Of a DNA stretch of 64,000 nucleotides, positions 9,769-18,311 are shown one piece after another. A program made the position numbers and the translations under genes. Under the pieces are notes generated by a model. The model made no database searches. It was given only the letters and a program-made list of their open reading frames with translations, and was not told the origin of the DNA. The stretch comes from Hyphomicrobiales bacterium (lineage in GTDB: Bacteria; Pseudomonadota; Alphaproteobacteria; Rhizobiales; Methylopilaceae): positions 248,001 through 312,000 of the forward strand of contig JALHQA010000002.1 in NCBI GenBank assembly GCA_022842205.1, read 5' to 3'. Positions within the stretch are counted from its first letter, which is position 1; each line of letters begins with the position of its first letter.

Positions 9769-10748
9769 CCGCGGCCGGCTTTGCGCCAAACAGGCCAGAG
9801 GTCGCCAACGGCGCGGTCGAAACGTTTTATCCGCTCATATAGAAATCCGACCGGGACACGTCTGTAGGCTGGAAACCACGTCCTGAAAATCATGTCGTAT
9901 AATGACCACAAGCGGACGCGACGAACTTCTTCCAGAGAGAATGCCTTTCCCCGGATTTGCTCGTAATCGCCGAGGAAACCATGCGTTTCGCCAGGGTACA
10001 GGTCAATCGTACTTGGCCCGCGAACACGCATGAAGTTGAGGGCCGTCGATGCGATGGCCCGCATCTCGTCAACCAGATAGAGCGCATCGAAATCGAATGC
10101 GGCAGATACCTTGTTCTTATGAAAGAGCAGATTTCGAATCTTCCAGTCTGTATGGGCAATCACCTTCCCGCCGTGCAGGTGCAAGTCATCTAGCTCCTCC
10201 CGGAGTCCGGGAAAGTGATCGAAAAGATCGCTTGTCATCACCAACTCACGAGACGTCAGTCCGGCCGGATCGCACTGCTCGGCAAGCATGGTGATGCGCC
10301 AATACTCCTCGGCTATAGCGCGCCGGATTGCCGGGCTGAGGCGTGCCTGACTGCCGGGGGCAAACAGACGATGGGTAACAAAGGAAAGCCTGGGCATGGT
10401 TTCCCTCGGCGGCCGCCACAACTCAGCACAGGGAATTCCCTTCCGGCGCAACTCCTCCTGAAGGTCGTAGGCACGGGTAAGGTGGGCCAGATCGACGCCG
10501 TAACGGGCCTTGATCGCGACTTCGCAGCCGTCGGCCAGGCGAATACCGAGGACCGCACCTACGCTGACGCCGAAGAACAGAACGCCCGAAGGCGGTGCAC
10601 CCAAGTCTGATACACAGTATCCGTAAATGTGAGCGGCTATATCGTCCCTCCGTAAGGGACCGAACGCACCAGCCGATTTCAGCGGCTGCCGATCGATCGT
10701 CGGTGCGATTGCGGCGAGAAACGCATCCTGCGTCAGCGCGCGCGCCAT
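9765..10748 (-). CDS. Aminoglycoside phosphotransferase-like kinase (APH/CHK fold), copy 1
   Basis: A 327-residue protein of the APH/choline-kinase fold. The catalytic loop reads VIAHTDWKIRNLLF (HxDxxxxN) near residue 195 and the metal-binding segment is AAFDFDAL. An N-terminal lobe stretch GCEVAIKARYG carries the likely ATP-contacting lysine. The substrate cannot be read from the sequence. It overlaps the upstream paralogue by 16 bases and the convergent transglycosylase stop by a few bases. The pair looks like an old tandem duplication. Confidence 0.8.
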   Translation of the reverse strand: MARALTQDAFLAAIAPTIDRQPLKSAGAFGPLRRDDIAAHIYGYCVSDLGAPPSGVLFFGVSVGAVLGIRLADGCEVAIKARYGVDLAHLTRAYDLQEELRRKGIPCAELWRPPRETMPRLSFVTHRLFAPGSQARLSPAIRRAIAEEYWRITMLAEQCDPAGLTSRELVMTSDLFDHFPGLREELDDLHLHGGKVIAHTDWKIRNLLFHKNKVSAAFDFDALYLVDEMRAIASTALNFMRVRGPSTIDLYPGETHGFLGDYEQIRGKAFSLEEVRRVRLWSLYDMIFRTWFPAYRRVPVGFLYERIKRFDRAVGDLWPVWRKAGRG

Positions 10749-11782
10749 GGTCCCAATTCCGTCACGGTGCTTCGCCCAAACCGCTGCCTGAATCGACGCA
10801 TTATCGTGTCGAAAATCGCGGGCGCTTCCTCATCCGAAAACTCGGACGACCGCACCGCGGCATGGCAGAAGCGCGCACTTTCAAGCGCGACACCCGTGTC
10901 GAGATCGATAGCGGCGGCGTCCTCGAAGCGGCGCCCGGCGGCGCGTTCATACGATTCGATGAAGCGGACCGCGGCTCCCATCGGGTCCGGCACGCCCGAC
11001 TCCTCGTTGATGAAACGTATGGCGGCATGCCCTACGAGCAGAGGTTCCGGCCCCAGGCGCAGCGCCTCGAAATCGAAAAGCGAGGATACTTCGCCATTGC
11101 GGAAGCGCATATTGCGCGCCGACCAGTCATTGTGGCCGACGACCGTGGGGCCGAGCACACCTCGCGCCCGTTCCTCGATTGCCTTGTAAATATCGAGCGC
11201 GCGCGCAGCGGACGGCTTTTTCGGAGGAGTTACACCGGGGACCGCGATTGCAAAGGGATGCTTTTCCTCGTCGAGAATGTGGGGCAGCGAAGCAACATCT
11301 CCGAGCTGGCGGCTCGTCGTTACGATTCGCGCGAGCATGGCAGCCGCGGCATCGACACATTGCCAGTTTCCAGCCCGCCCCTTGTCACCTCGGTCCCGAA
11401 ATTCGTGAACCGAAGCGAGGCAGTTTTCGCCGAAAGGACGCGCGGACAGGATTCGCCTCGCGGCAGGAACGCCCTGTTGCCGTAACGTCTCCTGAGTGTC
11501 GTGCAACGCGTGAAGCTGATCGGTCGCGACCTCGCCGGCGTGGATCTTCAAAAAGACCTTACGGCCGTCCGAGAGCCCGAAGCCGAAGGCGCCGGCCGAT
11601 GCGATCCGTACGATCAGAAGATCACGGATCGATGCCTTCAGCTCGCGCCCGACAAATTCCGATATCTGATCCGCCGCCGCTTCGGAATCGGCCGAACCGA
11701 ACAGTACGTGCCGCTTGTTCAGGCCAAACGCCGATGGCGTGGCGCGTTCGATCTGCCGGGCAAGGACTTCGAGTGCGGACAT
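10733..11782 (-). CDS. Aminoglycoside phosphotransferase-like kinase, copy 2
   Basis: Paralogue of the adjacent downstream kinase. The catalytic loop is VVGHNDWSARNMRF and the metal segment SLFDFEALRLG; the N-lobe has DGRKVFLKIHAGE. The frame is open upstream to 11857, but that extension runs into the porin terminator and would begin with TTG. The ATG at 11782 (MSALEVLARQIERA) matches the start of the paralogue and is preferred, giving 349 residues; a GTG at 11791 is possible. Role unknown: a small-molecule kinase is all that can be said. Confidence 0.78.
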   Translation of the reverse strand: MSALEVLARQIERATPSAFGLNKRHVLFGSADSEAAADQISEFVGRELKASIRDLLIVRIASAGAFGFGLSDGRKVFLKIHAGEVATDQLHALHDTQETLRQQGVPAARRILSARPFGENCLASVHEFRDRGDKGRAGNWQCVDAAAAMLARIVTTSRQLGDVASLPHILDEEKHPFAIAVPGVTPPKKPSAARALDIYKAIEERARGVLGPTVVGHNDWSARNMRFRNGEVSSLFDFEALRLGPEPLLVGHAAIRFINEESGVPDPMGAAVRFIESYERAAGRRFEDAAAIDLDTGVALESARFCHAAVRSSEFSDEEAPAIFDTIMRRFRQRFGRSTVTELGPWRAR

Positions 11783-11853
11783 GCGCGTCACATGCCCCGG
11801 ATAGACAAAAGTCGCAAGCGCCGGGGTTTCTCGCCGCTTTGCGTGCCCCGGAA

Positions 11854-11890
11854 TCAAGAAACCCCGACGGTTGCCCGCCGGGGTTCTTGA
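11854..11890 (-). terminator. Porin transcript terminator
   Basis: TCAAGAA and CCCCG pair with CGGGG and TTCTTGA across a short loop to form a long hairpin directly after the porin stop on the minus strand, ahead of the two kinase genes. It most likely ends the abundant porin transcript. Confidence 0.75.
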
Positions 11891-11936
11891 ACTCTGGATG
11901 AAAGCCTGAGCCCGTTGCCGGGCTCAGACAGTCAAA

Positions 11937-13178
11937 TCAGAAGCCGCGCTCGATGCGGAACGTGACGTTCAGATCGTGCGATTCCGTGTCGAAAACGTTC
12001 TCTTCGGCATCGCCGTAGAGAACCGCGACACCGAGGTCGAGGTTGTCAACCGGGGTCCAGAAGATGTTGCCTTCGACGAGGATCAGGTCAACGTCTTCCA
12101 GATCGTCAGCGGTCTGGTAGTTGCTGTAGCTGCCGACGAGGTTCATGCGAACCGTTTCGGAGGCCTGGATGCCGATGCCGCCACCAACCTGCCACAACTC
12201 GTTGTTCTCGAGACCACCCGAGGCACCGATGCTCTGGTCGAGGAAGCCACCCGGGTAACCGAAGCCGATGTTCTCTTCCGCACCAGCGTAGGAGACAGCA
12301 CCTTCAGAGTAAGCACCCTGGATGAAGAAGTACGAACCTTCGTTGGCGAACGGCAGGTTGAACTTCGCACCGGCCTGAACGGCCCAGCCAAGCTCGTCCT
12401 CGACGATAACCGGGAAGACGTAGTCTTCACGATCAGCGTCGTTGTCCTGCACTGCAGCCGACAACTGAGCCGAACCCCAAGCCTGGTCGACGCGGAGAGC
12501 CGCGATGACGTTCGGCCAGGTCTGGTCGAGGTAGTTGTCTACCGCGAAGCCATCATCGTCACGGCTTCCGTCGATCAGCATACGATAGGTCTTGTCTTCG
12601 ATGCCGATCGTGGCCGCGAAGCCCGAACCGAACGAAGCGGTGTAGGCCAGCGTCCAGACGTCTTCAGACGAGAAGAAGTCGTTGATCGTGTCGAACTCGA
12701 TGAAGTCGTAGAACGACGGAGCGCGACCGGCGGTGATGCCGGCGAACTGCACGAAGGCCGCGACCAGTTCGACTTCACCGAACGGGCTGCCGCCCGCTTC
12801 GTTGTCCGTGTCGGAGTTGCCTTCGAGTTCGACGTAGGAGCGCAGCGTGCCCCACTCGGTCTCGGTGCGGGCATCGGCGGCGATAACGCCACGAGCGCGC
12901 GTCGAGAACTCGTTGTCCTCCGCAATGCCGATCGGCGACGTACCGCCGAGACCGGCGTCGTAGTCGTCAGCGAAGTCAATGTAACCTTCGACGCGAACCT
13001 TGCCCGAAATCTGCAAGCAGGTGTCCGTGCCGGGGATGTAGAAGAATCCCTCGCCGTAAGTGGAGCAAACCTTCACATATTCGACCGGTTCGGCCATCGG
13101 AAGGTCGGCTGCCTGTGCCCCGGTAAAAGCGACGAAGCCCGCCGCGGAACCGAGAAGAAGGCTTTTCACCGTCTTCAT
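11937..13178 (-). CDS. Outer-membrane porin (porin_2 family)
   Basis: A trimeric beta-barrel porin of the Hyphomicrobiales type. It has a signal peptide (MKTVKSLLLGSAAGFVAFTG, cleavage near AQAAD), the conserved cysteine pair in YVKVCSTYGEGFFYIPGTDTC, then LQISGKVRVEGY, and ends with aromatic phenylalanine (RIERGF) as outer-membrane barrels do. The composition is rich in acidic residues, glycine and alternating aromatic strands. The ATG at 13178 has a GGAGG site six bases upstream and is preferred over a start four codons earlier. It is monocistronic, with a 340-base upstream region and its own terminator. Confidence 0.93.
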   Translation of the reverse strand: MKTVKSLLLGSAAGFVAFTGAQAADLPMAEPVEYVKVCSTYGEGFFYIPGTDTCLQISGKVRVEGYIDFADDYDAGLGGTSPIGIAEDNEFSTRARGVIAADARTETEWGTLRSYVELEGNSDTDNEAGGSPFGEVELVAAFVQFAGITAGRAPSFYDFIEFDTINDFFSSEDVWTLAYTASFGSGFAATIGIEDKTYRMLIDGSRDDDGFAVDNYLDQTWPNVIAALRVDQAWGSAQLSAAVQDNDADREDYVFPVIVEDELGWAVQAGAKFNLPFANEGSYFFIQGAYSEGAVSYAGAEENIGFGYPGGFLDQSIGASGGLENNELWQVGGGIGIQASETVRMNLVGSYSNYQTADDLEDVDLILVEGNIFWTPVDNLDLGVAVLYGDAEENVFDTESHDLNVTFRIERGF

Positions 13179-13518
13179 TATGTCCTCCAAAGTTTTCGAG
13201 ACCCTCAGGGAAGAACCGGTTCCGTCTCAGTGGAGCCCGATCGTTTCCCCCCGTTCCCACCCAGCAGCCTACGGCGAACCAGACAGGCGACCCGGGGCGA
13301 ACCCCTTCGTCGTGGTGCGAACATCAACGATCACCCTTGAGACCGCAACCGATTCCGCCACTCGGATGCCTCATTTGGGAAAGGGTGTTGCAGCCGCGCC
13401 ACTCAGAGGGCGGTGGAAGGCCGAAAATGTATAGATTCCCTTAGGAAATGAGGCGAAACGGCCCCTGCCAGCCGTTCGAAGCACCGCCCGCCGCTGTGGA
13501 TAATGCGGCGGGCGCGCC
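13179..13518. other. Porin upstream region and RND operon 3' end
   Basis: No credible gene in these 340 bases. A GGAGG ribosome-binding site for the porin lies at the left end. At 13486-13513 a perfect nine-base inverted repeat (GCCCGCCGC / GCGGCGGGC, ten-base loop) follows the stop of the RND transporter and could end that transcript, although no T-run follows. The remaining sequence presumably carries the porin promoter, which I cannot place confidently. Confidence 0.55.
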
Positions 13519-16500
13519 TTATTCCGCCGGCGCGGGCGACGGCGCCGGTTCGCGACTCGCCACAATCCGGGCGCCAAGCAGCGAATAGACTGTCGGAACT
13601 ACGAAAAGCGTCAGAATCGTCCCCAGGGTGACACCGCCGACAATGACCCAGCCGATCTGCTGCCGGCTTTCGGCGCCCGCGCCTTCGGCAAGCGCGAGGG
13701 GAATCGCGCCGAACACCATGGCGCCGGTCGTCATGAGAATCGGCCGCAGACGGAGAACGGCTGCTTCGACAGCCGCTTCCCGCCGGCTCAGCCCCGCCTC
13801 GCGGCGTTGATTCGCGAATTCGACGATGAGGATGCCGTGCTTGGTGATGAGGCCGACGAGCGTCACAAGCCCGATCTGCGAATAGACGTTGAGCGTGCCG
13901 CCGGTCAGCCACAACGCCGCGAGCGCACCGGTCATTGACAACGGCACCGTGAGCAGAATCACGAACGGGTCGATGAAGCTTTCAAACTGTGCCGCAAGAA
14001 CCAGATAAATAAACAGAATCGCCAGCACAAAGACGAGCGCGATCGACGCGTTCGACGACTTGAACTCGCGGCTCTGGCCAGAGTAGTCGGTCTGGGTGCC
14101 TTGCGGCAGCGAGGACGCTGCTTCCGCCTCCACTACCGCCAGAGCATCGCCGAGCGTGTAGCCCGGCGCGACGTTCGCCGTGATCGTGGCCGCCCGCATC
14201 TGGTTGAAACGTTTCAGTTCCCGCGGCGCGACCGATTCCTTCACCTGCACCACGTTCGAGAGCTGAACCATTTCCCCGGCGGGGGCGCGCAGGAAGATCG
14301 TATCGAGCATCCGGGGCGAGGTGCGATCCTCCGCTGCGAGCTGCACGATGACTTCGTACTGCTCCCCTTCCCGCTCGAATCGCGTGACCTGGCGCCCGCC
14401 GAGAAGCGATTCGAGCGTGCGGCCCGCCACAGCAATATCCAGCCCCATATCGGCGATCTTGGCGCGGTTCAGGAAGACCTGCAGTTCCGGCTTCGTGAGA
14501 ACGAGGTCGCTCTCGACATCCTCAAGCGCCGGATTGCTGCTCAGCCGTTCCGCCAGCCCGTCGGCCATCGCCCGCAACTCCTCATAGGTGCCCGAGCTCT
14601 GGACGACGAAATTGACCGGCTTGCCGCCCAGGCCGCCGGACTGGCCGAGCGAGGGCGGATTCGATGCGAACGCATTTACGCCTGCCACACGGCCGAGCTT
14701 CGCCTGAAGCTCCTTCGTGATGTCCTGCTGCTGGCGGTCCCGGATGTCCCAGTCGTTCAGCAGCACGAAGCCGAACATGTTGGTCGATTCAGGCACGCCC
14801 GAATTGATGAGGAACGAGCGCATGTCGGCAGTGTCGCGCACCGCATTTTCGACCTGCAGCGCATAGCGCGCGGTGTAGGTCGTGGTGGCGCCTTCGGGCG
14901 CGCGCCCGAAGATGCGTATGACACCGCGGTCCTCGACGGGCGCGGTTTCCGACGACAGCTGCGAGAAGAAGAAACCGCTCATCCCGGCAACCACGGCACC
15001 GAGCAGAATCACCACCGGACGTATGCGCAGCGCGCGCTGCAGCAGCCGGCGATATCCCTCGGTAAACCAGACGAAGGCGTTCTCGAGCGCCATGAACAGC
15101 TTGCCGTGCTGCACATGCGTCTTCAGCAGCTTGGAGCACATCATCGGCGTCAGGGTCAGCGCGACGAACCCGGAGACGAGAACGGCGCCGGCCAGCGTCA
15201 GCGCGAACTCCAGAAACAGCTTTCCGGTGCGGCCTTCCGCAAAGGCGATCGGCGCGTAGACGGAGGCCAGCGTGATCGTCATCGCGACGACGGCAAAACC
15301 GATCTCGTTGGCGCCCTTGAGAGCCGCCTGGACGGGCTTCATGCCCTCTTCGACGTGACGATAGATGTTCTCCAGCACGACGATGGCGTCGTCGACGACG
15401 AGGCCGATCGCGAGCACCATGGCAAGCAGAGTCAAAGTATTGATGGTGAAGCCCATCGCATACATGATCGCAAAGCTGGTGATCAGCGATACCGGTATCG
15501 TGACGATCGGAATGACCGACGCGCGCACCGAGCGCAGAAAGAAGAAAATCACGAGCACGACGAGAATGATCGCCTCGACAATGGTCGTGAACACCGCGGA
15601 AATCGACCGCTCGATAAAGACCGCGCTATTGAACCCCATCTCCGCCGTCATGCCTTCGGGCAGACTGTTGCGAAGTTCGGGCAGAACTTCATTGAGCGCG
15701 TTCGACACATCCAGCGGGTTGGCGGTGGCCTGCTTGACCACGCCGACGGATACCGCGGCACGGCCGTCGAACCGGCTGGTGCGGCGCTCGTCTTCCGCGC
15801 CAAGTTCGACGCGCGCCACATCGCGCATCTTCACCTGATAGCCGTCCGCCAGCTTCACGACGATGTTCTGGAACTGCTCCGGCGTCGTCAGACCCGTGCG
15901 CGACAGCACGTTGAACTCGCGGTCCACACTCTCGATACGGCCGGACGGTATCTCGACATTCTGCGCGCGCAGCGCGTTTTCGACGTCCTGGACTGTGAGA
16001 TTATAGGCGGCGAGACGTTCGCGATCGACCCAGATGCGCATGGCGTAGCGGCGCTCGCCATAGATGTTCACCTCGGCAACGCCGGTAAGATTCTTCAGGC
16101 GGTCGACGATGAAGCGATCGATATAGTCCGAGATCTCGAGCGGCGTGGCGCGATCGCTCGTAAACGACATGAAGAGAACCGGCTGCGCATCGGCCTCGAC
16201 CTTCGATACTTCGGGCTCTTCTATCTCGTCCGGCAGATTGCCGCGGACGCGGGCGACGCGATCACGGACATCGGACGCCGCAACGTCGGGATCGACATCG
16301 AGCGTGAATCGGATCGTGATGCGACCTTGCTCTGTACGGCTCTGGGATTCGATGGTGTCGATTCCCGCAATGCCGGCGATCGAGCCTTCGAGAACCTGCG
16401 TGACCTGCGATTCGATGATCTCGGCGGACGCGCCAGGGTAATTGGTGCGAACCGAAATCACCGGCTCGTCGATATTCGGATACTCGCGGACCGAAAGCCG

Positions 16501-16590
16501 ATCGTAGGACACGATGCCGACGAGAACCATGAGAAGGCTCATGACGGTCGCGAAGACCGGACGTCGGATACAGATTTCGGACAGACGCAT
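13519..16590 (-). CDS. RND multidrug efflux transporter (HAE-1, AcrB/MexF-like)
   Basis: Inner-membrane proton-driven pump of a tripartite efflux system. The 1023-residue protein starts MRLSEICIRRPVFATVMSLL, the standard first transmembrane segment. It has two large periplasmic regions, the YPGASAEIIESQV motif, and transmembrane helix 4 with GLVVDDAIVVLENIYRHVEEG, which contains the paired proton-relay aspartates. The second half repeats the fold (GLITKHGILIVEFANQ). It is preceded by its adaptor gene with only five bases between them. No outer-membrane channel gene is visible, so a shared TolC-like protein is likely. The substrate cannot be predicted. Confidence 0.94.
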   Translation of the reverse strand: MRLSEICIRRPVFATVMSLLMVLVGIVSYDRLSVREYPNIDEPVISVRTNYPGASAEIIESQVTQVLEGSIAGIAGIDTIESQSRTEQGRITIRFTLDVDPDVAASDVRDRVARVRGNLPDEIEEPEVSKVEADAQPVLFMSFTSDRATPLEISDYIDRFIVDRLKNLTGVAEVNIYGERRYAMRIWVDRERLAAYNLTVQDVENALRAQNVEIPSGRIESVDREFNVLSRTGLTTPEQFQNIVVKLADGYQVKMRDVARVELGAEDERRTSRFDGRAAVSVGVVKQATANPLDVSNALNEVLPELRNSLPEGMTAEMGFNSAVFIERSISAVFTTIVEAIILVVLVIFFFLRSVRASVIPIVTIPVSLITSFAIMYAMGFTINTLTLLAMVLAIGLVVDDAIVVLENIYRHVEEGMKPVQAALKGANEIGFAVVAMTITLASVYAPIAFAEGRTGKLFLEFALTLAGAVLVSGFVALTLTPMMCSKLLKTHVQHGKLFMALENAFVWFTEGYRRLLQRALRIRPVVILLGAVVAGMSGFFFSQLSSETAPVEDRGVIRIFGRAPEGATTTYTARYALQVENAVRDTADMRSFLINSGVPESTNMFGFVLLNDWDIRDRQQQDITKELQAKLGRVAGVNAFASNPPSLGQSGGLGGKPVNFVVQSSGTYEELRAMADGLAERLSSNPALEDVESDLVLTKPELQVFLNRAKIADMGLDIAVAGRTLESLLGGRQVTRFEREGEQYEVIVQLAAEDRTSPRMLDTIFLRAPAGEMVQLSNVVQVKESVAPRELKRFNQMRAATITANVAPGYTLGDALAVVEAEAASSLPQGTQTDYSGQSREFKSSNASIALVFVLAILFIYLVLAAQFESFIDPFVILLTVPLSMTGALAALWLTGGTLNVYSQIGLVTLVGLITKHGILIVEFANQRREAGLSRREAAVEAAVLRLRPILMTTGAMVFGAIPLALAEGAGAESRQQIGWVIVGGVTLGTILTLFVVPTVYSLLGARIVASREPAPSPAPAE

Positions 16591-16595
16591 GCGGT

Positions 16596-17729
16596 TTACC
16601 CCGGCTGCCTAGGAGAGACGACCTCAACCTGCTGGCCGTTACGCACCCTCGCCTGCCCGGCGACGACAACGGTTGCGTCGGCGGGCAACCCATCGAGAAC
16701 TTCGACCTCGCCGTTCGAACGGCGCCCCAGCGTCACCTTGGCTTCCGAGGCCATGCCGTCCCGCACCGTAAATACAAAACTGTCGGTGCCGCGCGGAACG
16801 ATGGCGCCTTCGGGAATCAATACCACCCTGCCGCGGGACATGCCCTGCAAGGTCACACGCGCAAACAGTCCGGGACGGAGTACATCGTCGGGGTTCGCAA
16901 GCCGGGCGCGAATCTTCAGCGCGCGGCCATTGGGATCGACCAGCGGATCGATGGCGTAGACCGTACCCTCGAAGGTACGGTCCGGATAGGCATCGATCGC
17001 AATCTCGACGGTCTGGCCGACCTGCACGTCGCGGAGGTTCACCTCGGGCAGGCGGAAATCAAGCTTGAGGGTATCGATCTTCTCCAGATTGACGAGCGTC
17101 TGGCCGATCTGGACGTACGCGCCGACGGATATATTTCGAAGCCCCACAACACCCGCGAACGGGGCACGGATCTGCGTCTTGTCCAGCCGGACCTCGGCCA
17201 GTTCCTTGGTGGCGCGCGCCGTCTCGAGGGCACTCAGGGCCTCGTCGCGGGCGCGCTGTGTGCCGGCCCCGGATTGAGAAAGCGAGGTCGCGCGGGAAAA
17301 GTTGGATTCGGCCAGCTTCAGGGTGGACTCGGCCTCGGCCCGTTCGGCACGCGCCAGCGCGCTGTCGAGCGTGATGAGAACGGCGCCGGCTTCCACCGGC
17401 TGGCCCTCGCGGAAGCCGATGTCGGAAACGCGGCCAGGAACTTCGGCGGCGATAGCGACCGACTCGTCCGACGCCAGCGTGCCCACCGACTGCAGTTGGG
17501 TCACGGCCTCTGCCGCGCGGGCACCGGCGACTTCCACCGGAGGAGCGCGCCTGACTTCTCCCTGAGGAGCGGCGGGAGCCGCCTCGGCGGCGTTATCTGT
17601 CCCCTGTTTCACCGACGCAACGACCGAACTTCCCTGGTCCGGTCCCGCGCTGTTGCGGGATTGAACGAAATAGATGCCTCCGGCGACCAGCGCCAACGCA
17701 ACCAAGGCGATTAACGAATTACGCTTCAA
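16596..17729 (-). CDS. RND efflux periplasmic adaptor subunit (membrane fusion protein)
   Basis: Bridges the RND pump to the outer-membrane channel. The 377-residue protein has an N-terminal membrane anchor (SLIALVALALVAGGIYFV, residues 5-22) and a lipoyl/barrel-sandwich motif near LASDESVAIAAEVPGRV. This is followed by an alpha-hairpin with heptads (AESTLKLAESNF through LAEVRLDKTQI), a return lipoyl strand IRAPFAGVVGLRNISVGAYV, and a beta-barrel domain (TVEIAIDAYPDRTFEGTV). It lies immediately upstream of the pump on the same strand and ends five bases before it, a typical two-gene efflux operon. No adjacent regulator is seen. Confidence 0.94.
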   Translation of the reverse strand: MKRNSLIALVALALVAGGIYFVQSRNSAGPDQGSSVVASVKQGTDNAAEAAPAAPQGEVRRAPPVEVAGARAAEAVTQLQSVGTLASDESVAIAAEVPGRVSDIGFREGQPVEAGAVLITLDSALARAERAEAESTLKLAESNFSRATSLSQSGAGTQRARDEALSALETARATKELAEVRLDKTQIRAPFAGVVGLRNISVGAYVQIGQTLVNLEKIDTLKLDFRLPEVNLRDVQVGQTVEIAIDAYPDRTFEGTVYAIDPLVDPNGRALKIRARLANPDDVLRPGLFARVTLQGMSRGRVVLIPEGAIVPRGTDSFVFTVRDGMASEAKVTLGRRSNGEVEVLDGLPADATVVVAGQARVRNGQQVEVVSPRQPG

Positions 17730-17928
17730 GCTCGCGACCTCATTTTCCCCGACCGACCGGGGCCTTATAGACCAGCTTTGTCAGAAATATCCGGGCGTTC
17801 AGTACACATGTTCGCGGGTTGGTTTGCGGGCAAGGTTACGCGCGGTCTTGCAAAGCCGAAGCGCCCCGTTTATGTCCGCAACTCTCGGCGCAAACGGAGC
17901 TGCGACACGCCCGCCGGGGGTTTCCTGT

Positions 17929-18002
17929 TGGGGAATAGTTCAACGGTAGAACTGCGGACTCTGACTCCGTCAATCTAGGTTCGAATCCTAGTTCCCCAGC
18001 CA
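17929..18002 (+). tRNA. tRNA-Gln (anticodon CTG)
   Basis: A complete 74-base cloverleaf. The acceptor arm TGGGGAA pairs with TTCCCCA, followed by G and an encoded CCA. The D-arm contains AGTTCAACGGTAGAACT, the anticodon stem GCGGA/TCCGT encloses the loop CTCTGAC with anticodon CTG, and the T-arm is CTAGGTTCGAATCCTAG. The T-loop and 3' end mark the start of a repeated block that recurs at 24747, so this gene is the likely integration target of the accessory region that follows. Confidence 0.96.
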
Positions 18003-18221
18003 CACCTAAGTTATTGATATATAAGCGTTTTATGACTTCCAATGTACTTACCATAACCCTCGGTAAGTACGAGGGAATTGGCACCCTCGCCTGTCTCTGG
18101 CCGCCAGGTCTTGGGCCGATTCCTGGCACTTTCGGGTCGCACCCCGTCGAAATTCTCTAGGCCCCGAAATCCATTTCGTTTGTGCCCGTTTTCGATGCGA
18201 AACGATGCATTCTGATGGTCG
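18003..18221. repeat. R1 repeat, copy 1 (abuts tRNA-Gln 3' end)
   Basis: Starts at the base after the tRNA CCA and is repeated at 24767-24986 in the same orientation. The first ~75 bases are similar, sharing AAGTTATTGATATATAAGC. From 18079 to 18221 the two copies are identical by eye over 143 bases. A perfect nine-base inverted repeat (GTACTTACC at 18044-18052, GGTAAGTAC at 18062-18070) lies inside. There is no credible ORF. Best read as one end of an integrated element or cassette; a conserved RNA or regulatory role is the alternative. Confidence 0.85.
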
Positions 18222-18272
18222 TGACCGCCGTTTTCACGGCTGGAACGTTTGCCAAATGTCGGAAACCTCTCT

Positions 18273-18289
18273 CTGGCAATAGGTTACGC
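18273..18289. repeat. Short R2 core at left boundary of gene block 1
   Basis: CTGGCAATAGGTTACGC matches the first 17 bases of the R2 repeat at 24681 in 15 positions. Together the two bracket the six-gene block 18312-24660 exactly, as a recombination core would. The similarity is short, so chance cannot be excluded for this copy on its own. Confidence 0.5.
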
Positions 18290-18311
18290 TAGGTCCGCGG
18301 TTCAAGAGCGG

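Noticed and set aside
11783-11857. N-terminal extension of the second APH-like kinase to a TTG at 11857
   Set aside because: It would begin inside the porin terminator hairpin and has no counterpart in the paralogue.
14101-16959. Very long plus-strand frame (952 codons) opposite the RND transporter
   Set aside because: Charged, low-complexity translation with no domain; a GC-driven shadow of the strongly supported efflux genes.
17836-18129. 97-codon minus-strand frame across tRNA-Gln containing GFEPRLTESESAVLPLNYSP
   Set aside because: This is the antisense translation of the tRNA-Gln gene, a well-known false protein; not a gene.
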